DNA of 64,000 nucleotides, from the NCBI GenBank assembly GCA_050953505.1, contig JBMNMU010000001.1, positions 2,294,001 through 2,358,000 on the forward strand, written 5' to 3'. The translations under genes and the position numbers were made by a program. The notes under the pieces were generated by a model. That model worked only from the letters and a program-made list of their open reading frames with translations, did no database searches and had not been told where the DNA came from. This DNA comes from JBMNMU01 sp050953505 (lineage in GTDB: Bacteria > Bacillota > Clostridia > Peptostreptococcales > Anaerovoracaceae). This document shows, in pieces, positions 52,885 to 60,369 of this stretch; within the stretch, counting starts at the first letter, position 1, and each line of letters begins with the position of its first letter.

Positions 52885-53258
52885 AGAAGATGTAATTGAC
52901 AGGGTGAATTCTTGTGTGATAAAATTCAAGTAACAAGTTACATTCTTAGTTGTGCCTAATGTAAGTACTCTAAACGCTTAAATAAGAGGTTTACCAAGCA
53001 AATATCCTTAATCCCCATGGGCGATAAATTTAAATCCCTGGCGCCATATACTTAAAGTCCGACCTTGAATTACAATGACGCCAAATATTTATACCATGAG
53101 CCACATACTTGGGACGGAGAGCCACATGCTTGGGACACCTAACTTATGATAAACTTTCCCTTAATTTCCGGCGCATATATTGCACAAAGGAGTATAGGGA
53201 GGTACCAGTTCAATTGATGAAAGAGAACAATGCTTTCGATTCTTAGAGGGAGGATATT
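52885..53258. other. regulatory region ahead of the transhydroxylase-like operon
   Basis: No gene. Two 18-bp direct repeats GAGCCACATACTTGGGAC (53098-53115) and GAGCCACATGCTTGGGAC (53119-53136), with a weaker third version near 53041-53060 (GCGCCATATACTTAAAGTCC), lie upstream of a sigma-54-like promoter. They are candidate activator sites. Confidence 0.55.
53169..53184 (+). promoter_or_regulatory. sigma-54 (RpoN) promoter candidate of the transhydroxylase-like operon
   Basis: CGGCGCATATATTGCA keeps GG-N10-GC spacing and a perfect TTGCA -12 box; the -24 box differs from TGGCACG at three positions. About 75 bases before the ATG. Confidence 0.5.
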
Positions 53259-55856
53259 ATGTCAAAACTTACAAGAAAAACCCAACTGACTACGGGTGGC
53301 CCTGTCTTCGTCTATGTTGACGAGGAAGAAGACAAAATTGTTCGGATAACCCCCATGGATTTAGATGATGATGATGCTGAATCCTGGGAGATCCAAGCGC
53401 ACGGGAAAACATTTAAACCACCAAGAAAAAGCACCTACGCACCTTACACAGCCAATCACAAATCTACCATCTATTCGGACAAACGTATTTTGTACCCTAT
53501 GAAGCGTGTAGATTTTGATCCAAATGGAGAGCGAAATGAACAAAACCGTGGGATTTCTGGTTATGAAAGAATTAGCTGGGACGAAGCTTTAGATATTGTC
53601 ACCAGTGAAATCAGGAGAATTAAGCGAGAATTTGGCCCTGGCGCCATGGTTATTGAGCCATCTTCTCATCATCTGTGGGGAAATGTAGGCTATCGTCATA
53701 GCACTTTGTTCCGTTTCATGAACGCAACGGGAATGACCTATGCAGACCACAATCCAGATAGCTGGGAAGGCTGGCATTGGGGTGGTGCTCACATGTGGGG
53801 CTTTACACCTAGACTGGGAAATCCTGAGCAAACAGATTTATTTGAGGACTGCATAAAGAATTGCCAAATGATGGTTTTCTGGTCGTCCGACCCGGAAACA
53901 AACGGTGGGATTTATGGAGCCCATGAAAGTACCATCCGTCGCTTCTGGATGAAAGAGCTGGGCATAAAAATGGTCTTCATCGACCCATTCTATAATCACA
54001 CCAATAACCTACTGGGTGGAAAGTGGCTTTCCCCTCGATTGGGTACTGATGCTGCTTTAGCTTTAGGTATTGCATATACATGGCTGACAGAAGGTACATA
54101 TGACAAGGAGTATGTTGAAACCCGTACCGTGGGCTTTGAGGAGTGGACAGATTATGTCCTAGGAAAAACCGATGGTATTCCTAAAACCACTGAGTGGGCA
54201 TCAGAAGAATGTGAGATACCTGCCCATGATATTCGTGCATTAGCCAGAGAGTGGGCAAAGAACAGAACTATGCTTGCTGCCGGTGGCCTTGGAGGATGGG
54301 GCGGTGCTTGTCGTAGTCCAATAGGAATGGACTGGTCACGTATGATGATTGCTCTAATCACTATGCAAGGATTAGGAAAACCGGGAATCAATATTTACAG
54401 TACTACACAAGGCGCTCCTGTTGACGCTGATTTCTACTTCCCTGGTTATGCAGATGGGGGAATCTCCGGAGATGCCAATAATACAGCTGCAGGGGCATAT
54501 TTCCAATACCGTATGTTTGATGGAAAGAACAGCAGGGGTATGAGCTCTAACCTCTCAATGGGTGAAGGGGTACATTTACATAGAATGAAGATACCTGAAA
54601 GTGTTCTGGAGGACAAGGTTGAATGGTATGGCCGTGGCTTCGTGGGCAATTCAATTGAGCACCAGTTCCGTAAATACGAATATCCGGCTCCTGGTTATTC
54701 TCGCATGCAGATGTATTACAGATATGGCGGCTCCTTTATAGGCACTATGGGAGAAGGGCAGCGTTATGCTAGAATGTATCGTACGGATAAGCTTCCTTTT
54801 GTAGTGAACCAGTCCATTTGGTTTGAAGGGGAGGCACCTTTTGCAGATATCATATTACCTGCATGTACCAACTTTGAACGATGGGATATCGGAGAATGGT
54901 GCAGCAACTCCGGATATAACCCAGATTCACATACCCAGGCAAACCACAGAACCATAGTGTTCCAGAAGCAGTGTATTGAACCCCTGGGAGAGTCTAAATC
55001 CGACTATGAAATATTCCGCTTGATTTGCGAGCGCCTAAATGTAGGAGATGTATTCTCTGAAGGAAAGACGGAATTAGATTGGGTTAAGCAAATGTTCTAT
55101 GCTTCTGACCTTCCTGATGTAATTTCATGGGAAGAGTTTACGGAAAAAGGCTATTACATCGTGCCAGTGGATAATAAGGCACCTTCAGCTCCGGCTCTTC
55201 GCTGGTTTGCAGAAGACAGAGAGCAAGACACAAGGGGCTGGATTTCTAGATTCCGTCCCGGAGATTTAGTTGATCAAAAAGGCCTACAGACTCAGTCCGG
55301 AAAGATTGAATTTGTTTCAAATAGCTTAAAGCGATTTGGACGTCATGACATTGACGATACAGAGCGTCCATTAATGCCTATGTACATTCCTTCCTGGGAA
55401 GGCCATCATACCGATCGAATTAAGGACTATCCGTTAGCAGTTGTGAGCCCTCATCCTCGTTATACCTTCCATACTCACGCCGACGGCAAGGATTCATTCC
55501 TCAATGATATAAAGGATCACCGCATGCTCATTGATGGATATTACTATTGGATCTTCCGTATAAACACAGCGGATGCTGAGGCAAGAGGAATTAAAACTGG
55601 GGATCTCATTAAAGTTTACAACGATAGGGGAGCTGTTCTATTTGCAGCAAAGGTTACCGAACGTATTCCTGAGGGAACCTGCCATTGCTATGAGTCTTCT
55701 GCAGTGTATGATCCTATTGGGGATCCATCAAACTCTATCGACCGTGGCGGTTGTATCAATATTTTGACACCATCCAGATTGATGTCTAAGTATGCCAGCG
55801 GTATGGCCACAGAGCACTGCTTAGTGGAAGTGGAAAAATGGGAAGGAGAGCAATAA
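53259..55856 (+). CDS. molybdopterin enzyme large subunit, pyrogallol-phloroglucinol transhydroxylase (AthL)-like
   Basis: 865 residues of the DMSO-reductase superfamily, without the N-terminal [4Fe-4S] Cys motif, as in AthL (about 875 residues). The residues known in Pelobacter AthL as His144, Asp174, Ser175 (Mo ligand) and Tyr404 have counterparts at a constant offset of 7: His137 (PSSHHLWG), Asp167-Ser168 (NPDSWEGWHWG) and Tyr397 (FPGYADGG). No Tat signal, so cytoplasmic. With the small subunit it should exchange hydroxyl groups between polyphenols; the real substrate is inferred only. GAGGGAGGA before ATG. Confidence 0.85.
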   Translation: MSKLTRKTQLTTGGPVFVYVDEEEDKIVRITPMDLDDDDAESWEIQAHGKTFKPPRKSTYAPYTANHKSTIYSDKRILYPMKRVDFDPNGERNEQNRGISGYERISWDEALDIVTSEIRRIKREFGPGAMVIEPSSHHLWGNVGYRHSTLFRFMNATGMTYADHNPDSWEGWHWGGAHMWGFTPRLGNPEQTDLFEDCIKNCQMMVFWSSDPETNGGIYGAHESTIRRFWMKELGIKMVFIDPFYNHTNNLLGGKWLSPRLGTDAALALGIAYTWLTEGTYDKEYVETRTVGFEEWTDYVLGKTDGIPKTTEWASEECEIPAHDIRALAREWAKNRTMLAAGGLGGWGGACRSPIGMDWSRMMIALITMQGLGKPGINIYSTTQGAPVDADFYFPGYADGGISGDANNTAAGAYFQYRMFDGKNSRGMSSNLSMGEGVHLHRMKIPESVLEDKVEWYGRGFVGNSIEHQFRKYEYPAPGYSRMQMYYRYGGSFIGTMGEGQRYARMYRTDKLPFVVNQSIWFEGEAPFADIILPACTNFERWDIGEWCSNSGYNPDSHTQANHRTIVFQKQCIEPLGESKSDYEIFRLICERLNVGDVFSEGKTELDWVKQMFYASDLPDVISWEEFTEKGYYIVPVDNKAPSAPALRWFAEDREQDTRGWISRFRPGDLVDQKGLQTQSGKIEFVSNSLKRFGRHDIDDTERPLMPMYIPSWEGHHTDRIKDYPLAVVSPHPRYTFHTHADGKDSFLNDIKDHRMLIDGYYYWIFRINTADAEARGIKTGDLIKVYNDRGAVLFAAKVTERIPEGTCHCYESSAVYDPIGDPSNSIDRGGCINILTPSRLMSKYASGMATEHCLVEVEKWEGEQ

Positions 55857-55858
55857 TA

Positions 55859-56668
55859 ATGAAACAACATTATATCGTTATAGATGTTGCAAAATGCAGC
55901 GATTGCAATAACTGCTTTCTTGCTTGTAAGGACGAGCATGTGGGAAACAAGTGGTTGCCTTATACGGATGAACAGCCAAGACACGGACACCGCTGGATGA
56001 ATATTTTCCAGAATCTACGTGGCCAGTTTCCAAGGGTAGATGAAAATTACTTAGCAATGCCTTGTCAGCATTGCCAGGATGCCCCTTGTATTGAGGCACA
56101 TCCTGAGTGTATTTCACGCCGTGGGGATGGTATCGTTTTAATTGATGTTGAAAAGGCCAAGGGTGTGAAAAATATAGCGGAAAGCTGCCCTTATGGTGCT
56201 ATTTACTGGAATGAAGATCTAAATATAGGGCAGAAGTGCACCATGTGTGCTCATATCCTGGATAATGGACATGAACCCTATATGCCTCGCTGTGTCCACA
56301 GCTGTTCTACTCAAGCGATGAAGTATTACCATGTGGAAGCAGAGGAAATGAAGGAGATCGCGGAGAAGGAAGGCTTGGAAAATTACAAAGCTGAATGGGG
56401 GACTAACCCACATATTTACTACAAAAACCTTCATCTTTTCACAAAGGCATTTATTGCTGGAGGCCTTTTAAAGGATAACGAGTGCGCCGAAGGGGTAGAA
56501 GTGACTTTGAAGGGCGACAATGTTGAGGCGTCTCAGATCACTGATTATTTTGGAGACTTCAAGTTTGATGGGCTTTCTCCGGGAAAATATTCCTTGATGG
56601 TTGATGGGAAAGAGGTCAAGTCTGTTGAATTGGAAGAATCTCTCAATGTGGGAAGCATTGTAATCTAG
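55859..56668 (+). CDS. FeS small subunit, transhydroxylase (AthS)-like, with C-terminal Ig-like domain
   Basis: 269 residues from ATG 55859 (GGAAGGAGAG upstream). Three [4Fe-4S] clusters: CSDCNNCFLAC, CQHCQDAPC and CTMCAH...C plus CPYG. A C-terminal beta-sandwich of about 75 residues (GVEVTLKGDN ... DYFGDFKFDGLSPGKYSLMVDGK) matches the unusual extra domain of the transhydroxylase small subunit. The gene starts 2 bases after the large subunit stop. This domain makes the transhydroxylase assignment much stronger than the large subunit alone. Confidence 0.88.
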   Translation: MKQHYIVIDVAKCSDCNNCFLACKDEHVGNKWLPYTDEQPRHGHRWMNIFQNLRGQFPRVDENYLAMPCQHCQDAPCIEAHPECISRRGDGIVLIDVEKAKGVKNIAESCPYGAIYWNEDLNIGQKCTMCAHILDNGHEPYMPRCVHSCSTQAMKYYHVEAEEMKEIAEKEGLENYKAEWGTNPHIYYKNLHLFTKAFIAGGLLKDNECAEGVEVTLKGDNVEASQITDYFGDFKFDGLSPGKYSLMVDGKEVKSVELEESLNVGSIVI

Positions 56669-56725
56669 CGATAAGTAATTAATTGGCCCAGACTTAAGCT
56701 GGGTGCGAATGGAAAGATAGATAGA

Positions 56726-56771
56726 AAAATGAAACATGGAGCCCCTTGAGGTGGGCTCCATGTTTCATTTT
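56726..56771 (+). terminator. terminator of the transhydroxylase-like operon
   Basis: Perfect 19-bp stem (56726-56744 with 56753-56771) with an 8-base loop; AAAATG at the base and TTTT at the 3' end. Confidence 0.93.
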
Positions 56772-57134
56772 CAACTACCAAGCACCGTATCCTAAAAGCG
56801 GGAGCATTGGCTGCGTTTTCGCCGGCAGGTCGGGGTTTTGATACTCTCAGCGTTTCAGCTCGCCATATTCAGACTGTCAAACAAACCAACCATAACCGTG
56901 TTTGACAGGAGCTGAACATGTTGCTCGATTTCAACGGAGAGTATCATACAGTATGCAAAACTCCTCCAACAGCCGGCTTCAAACGCAGCTAATGCTCTCC
57001 GCTAGGCCTGCTACTGTGTTAGATCTGGTATGATGTCTGACAGCATTAAGTGCTTGGCCTATTGAAATCACAATAGTTGGATCCCGCATGTATTAGTGCT
57101 ATACAGAAGAGTGTTTATATATTAGGAGGTATTT
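56772..57134. other. intergenic region with R3 copy k
   Basis: No gene; R3 occupies half of it. The 57000-57134 part leads to a good ribosome site for the hydrolase gene. Confidence 0.5.
56813..56995. repeat. R3 element (copy k), 183 bp
   Basis: Terminal inverted repeat GCATTGGCTGCGTTT / AAACGCAGCTAATGC, further GCCGGC/GCCGGC, and the same internal CTGTCAAACA/TGTTTGACAG hairpin as copy j. Confidence 0.9.
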
Positions 57135-57878
57135 ATGGAAAAAGTTATGATTCCCGGAAAGAATGGATATGACATACCTTGTTTAAGAAATTTTACTGGA
57201 AAAGAGAGGGTCATTGTCATTCTTAGCCATGGGTTTAGTGGCAGCAAGGAAAGCCCACCAGCCTATGATTTTGCTGAAATTATGCCTGAGCTAGGAATCG
57301 GGTCCTGCTCTTATGATTTTCCTGCCCAGGGAGACAGCTTGGCCGATGGTACCATGCTGAGAATAGAGAATTGTATTAATGATTTAGCTTCGGTAGAGGA
57401 TTACGTAAGGCAGCAAGCCCCTAATGCGGAGATTGCTTATTTTTCCACCAGCTTTGGTGCTTATATTACTTTGATCTATTTTAGTAAAATGCAATATAGC
57501 GGAAAGAAGGCTATCCTGCTAAGCGCCGCAATTAATATGCCGAATTTGTTATTTGATCGCACCTCTCAGGAAGAATTCCAGGAGCTGAAGAGGCAAGGAT
57601 ATAGCGTGATGCAACATAACTACCCAAGGCCAATGAAGCTTTCCTGGGGACTTTATCAGGATCTTGATGCTCACAATCTGTTCGAAGTTTATAAGCCTGG
57701 CCAAGCGCAGATCCATATGATTCATGGAGATAAAGATGAATTAGTGCCCCTTAAGATAGCCAATGAATTTGCACATAAATTTAGTGCAGAGCTGACCGTT
57801 ATCCCGGAAGCAGACCATTTTTTTAGAGATAGGGGTAGCTTGGAACAAGTATTAAATATAGCGAAAAGGTTTTATTAA
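57135..57878 (+). CDS. alpha/beta hydrolase
   Basis: 247 residues of the alpha/beta-hydrolase fold: oxyanion region LSHGFSGSKE, nucleophile Ser in YFSTSFGAY (a GxSxG variant, S-T-S-F-G), acid Asp in HGDKDELVP and His in EADHFF. Serine esterase or acyl-peptide hydrolase-like; substrate unknown. TTAGGAGGT 6 bases before ATG. Its stop codon is directly followed by R1 copy f. Confidence 0.88.
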   Translation: MEKVMIPGKNGYDIPCLRNFTGKERVIVILSHGFSGSKESPPAYDFAEIMPELGIGSCSYDFPAQGDSLADGTMLRIENCINDLASVEDYVRQQAPNAEIAYFSTSFGAYITLIYFSKMQYSGKKAILLSAAINMPNLLFDRTSQEEFQELKRQGYSVMQHNYPRPMKLSWGLYQDLDAHNLFEVYKPGQAQIHMIHGDKDELVPLKIANEFAHKFSAELTVIPEADHFFRDRGSLEQVLNIAKRFY

Positions 57879-57946
57879 CTGCCAAAGACCGAGAGATGAA
57901 TGGCCGTGGCTGCAGCCACGGCCATTCATCTCTCGGTCTTTGGCAG
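57879..57946. repeat. R1 element, perfect 68-bp palindrome without loop (copy f)
   Basis: Arms 57879-57912 and 57913-57946 are exact reverse complements over 34 bases. Both carry the private variant GATGAATGGCC. It fills the entire space between two convergent stop codons (57878 and 57950). Confidence 0.96.
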
Positions 57947-57949
57947 GTT

Positions 57950-58627
57950 TTAGCGTTGTATGAAATCCAGATATTCTTTTTCCAGCTCTAAAAATCCTTC
58001 CATGATATAGAGCCATCCTTTATAAAAGTCTGTTTCTCCATGAGGAACAGCCCTTTCTACAAATTTCTTAATCCAGCTACCAGGATGATTTTCGATGAAA
58101 TCCTTCTGGGTGGTAAGTAATTCAGAAATTTTAGTGGCATTTTCTTCATTTTCACTTTTAGTCATTTCTAAAATTAACATTCTTAAGAAGTCCAGCTCTA
58201 TGGCAAAATAATCAACGGTTTCCGTGTCAGTGGCAGGCAAGTATCCTAAGCTATGATAAAGCTGCCTTAGGGTGAGCTGTGAAGCCATGGCATCTCCCTT
58301 GCTATAATGTATTTCATAGGGAGGAGGATAGGCCTTAGCAAAGGGTGTACGGAGTAAGCGTGTACGGTCTACTGCCATTAGCTCAATAAGCTCATCCTTA
58401 TCCTGATCTGCCATAGAATTTAGAAAGCTCAGGACTAGCTGGCAACCTTTTGTAATGGAAGGCTGATTGAGGCGGGCGTATTCCGTGAGAAATAGCCTAC
58501 TTTCATCCGAGCCTATACTTTTTAAGAACTCAGCATCAGGAAGGCTCATCAAGGTCCCTATAATTCGCTTATAAACCTTTGCTCTCTGCTCAGCCATTTT
58601 AATAATCATATTTAAATCATGTCCCAT
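57950..58627 (-). CDS. TorD/DmsD-family molybdoenzyme maturation chaperone
   Basis: 225 residues, all helical, with the TorD-like pattern AEFLKSIGSDE ... EYARLNQPSITKGC ... YYSKG-type region (EIHYSKGDAMASQLTLRQLYHSLGYLPA) and the ELDFLRMLI helix. Such chaperones hold the catalytic subunit during cofactor insertion. Last gene of the operon with the molybdoenzyme genes upstream. GGAGG before ATG. Since the catalytic subunit has no Tat signal, its role here is probably folding rather than export control. Confidence 0.8.
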   Translation of the reverse strand: MGHDLNMIIKMAEQRAKVYKRIIGTLMSLPDAEFLKSIGSDESRLFLTEYARLNQPSITKGCQLVLSFLNSMADQDKDELIELMAVDRTRLLRTPFAKAYPPPYEIHYSKGDAMASQLTLRQLYHSLGYLPATDTETVDYFAIELDFLRMLILEMTKSENEENATKISELLTTQKDFIENHPGSWIKKFVERAVPHGETDFYKGWLYIMEGFLELEKEYLDFIQR

Positions 58628-58702
58628 AAAAACCTCCTGTCAGTAAGATGAGAGAGACTAAAACAAGCCGGAAATAGTCAACGGCTTGTTTTATAGTCTA
58701 AA

Positions 58703-59746
58703 TTATGCAATGAATCGAAGGATAAATACACCGTAAGGGATAACAGCTATCATTGCTATGCTAAAGAGTAAGTGAACAATTTCTGTTGCAGAAGGTACGT
58801 ACCGTTGCTCGGGCTCCAAGCTATTGAAAGGTGCCGGCAAACCGGATCGCTTTTGAACTGATAGTACAGAAGCTGATTTTTCTGTAACAACAGCAGCTAA
58901 GGATAGCAAGCTGGCAATTACCACCAAAGCCCCTTGATTTATATTTGCCAGATCCCCAATGATCAAAATGAGGGCACTGATTGATGCAAGTGCAATAAAG
59001 GCCTTTTTGTAGGTGTGGATGCTGTCTTTACCTAGTATGGTAGATATTGCAGCGCAAATACCCTTCACTAAGCTAATTAAAGAAAACACTAGTAGCATAG
59101 TCACATATGCTCCCTGTATAGCATTTCCCATGGATATTAATGCCATAATGGCGACACCACTCCAGAGAGAGCATGCTAGGGTTTCTGCAGAGTTGAAAGG
59201 ACTGCTGCGGAAGCCCGCTTCAAATCGAGAAGCGAGGAGGAGGGTGTGGCTGCCAAGGCAAATCATGGATGCCAGTAGAGCAAGGTAAGCCCATATTTTC
59301 ATGGCAGCGACAGTTCCGGTTCCCACACCGATAGTAAGTAAAATGCTAAGGATTACTAAAAGCGTGGTAGCCAGAAAATCTAAAGTAAGAGGAGAAGTAA
59401 CTTTTTTCGCTAATAGAATCTTAATAGCTCGAGCCGGATGTCCTAAGTCGATACCCATCATAATGATGCCGGCTAGCAAGCAGGCTAAAGCGATGGAAGC
59501 GCCTACCTGTAGAATTAATACGGGGAGGTTACTTCCCGCAAGAAGAATAGTAGCACCCATAACAGCCATCAGGCCCGCCCCGAAAGAAGATAAAGCATAA
59601 AATATTTGAATATTTAAGCCCCAGACAAACTTATCTGTTAGTTTAGTCTTGTGGTCGCCCTTTATGAGGTTATATAGTATGGTGAGACCGCTGATGATTA
59701 GAATGATGGCAGCCACAACGAAAATTGCCCAATTTATAGTTGACAT
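58703..59746 (-). CDS. DmsC-like membrane anchor subunit
   Basis: 347 residues, nine to ten membrane spans. The DmsC family pattern GIIMMGIDLGHPARAIKILLAKKVTSPLTLDFLATTLL resembles the conserved loop of DMSO reductase anchors. It probably exchanges electrons with the quinone pool and passes them to or from the FeS subunit encoded next. AAAGGAGAA before ATG. Third gene of the four-gene operon. Confidence 0.82.
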   Translation of the reverse strand: MSTINWAIFVVAAIILIISGLTILYNLIKGDHKTKLTDKFVWGLNIQIFYALSSFGAGLMAVMGATILLAGSNLPVLILQVGASIALACLLAGIIMMGIDLGHPARAIKILLAKKVTSPLTLDFLATTLLVILSILLTIGVGTGTVAAMKIWAYLALLASMICLGSHTLLLASRFEAGFRSSPFNSAETLACSLWSGVAIMALISMGNAIQGAYVTMLLVFSLISLVKGICAAISTILGKDSIHTYKKAFIALASISALILIIGDLANINQGALVVIASLLSLAAVVTEKSASVLSVQKRSGLPAPFNSLEPEQRYVPSATEIVHLLFSIAMIAVIPYGVFILRFIA

Positions 59747-59764
59747 CTTAGCTTTCTCCTTTCT

Positions 59765-60367
59765 TTAGAATATATAATATACAGATGGCTTGGTTCCCAG
59801 CTCAGGTTGGAAAGGAACTGCCCCTTGGGATGCTATTTTTTTAGAGATTTCACTATTAGGATCGTCTAGGTCACCGTAGATTCGCGCTCCAGAAATGCAA
59901 GTAGCTACACAAGCCGGTTCAAGACCTTCTAACACCCGATCCTTACAGCCCTTACACTTAACTACGGTGCCCTTCTGATAATCCTTTTGCATTTTCACTT
60001 CATATGGAGTCCGCTCCTGACCCTCGTAGTAGGGCTTGATCTCCCAGATGTATTGACGCGTATCATAAGGGCAAGCAATCATACAAGCCTTACAGCCAAC
60101 GCATTTATCATAATCGATGCTAACAAAGCCATTTTCATGCTTCTCAGTAGCCCCTGTAGGACAAACCTCCATGCAGGAGGGATTGTCACAGTGCATACAG
60201 GGCATAGGAATATGTTTTAGCTTAACCGTAGGATAGGTGCCAAACTCATATTTTTTAACCTTATTAAAGTTAATGCCAGTAGGAGTACCGTTTTGAGATT
60301 TGCAGGCAATAGTACATGCAAAACAGCCAACACATTTTCTTAAATCTATAAGCATTCCAAATTTCAT
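59765..60367 (-). CDS. four-cluster ferredoxin subunit (DmsB/PhsB-like)
   Basis: 200 residues with four [4Fe-4S] Cys sets: CVGCFACTIAC, CMHCDNPSCMEVCP, CVGCKACMIACPY and CKGCKDRVLEGLEPACVATC. Links the membrane anchor with the catalytic subunit. It starts 2 bases after the catalytic gene. Confidence 0.93.
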   Translation of the reverse strand: MKFGMLIDLRKCVGCFACTIACKSQNGTPTGINFNKVKKYEFGTYPTVKLKHIPMPCMHCDNPSCMEVCPTGATEKHENGFVSIDYDKCVGCKACMIACPYDTRQYIWEIKPYYEGQERTPYEVKMQKDYQKGTVVKCKGCKDRVLEGLEPACVATCISGARIYGDLDDPNSEISKKIASQGAVPFQPELGTKPSVYYIF

Positions 60368-60369
60368 GA

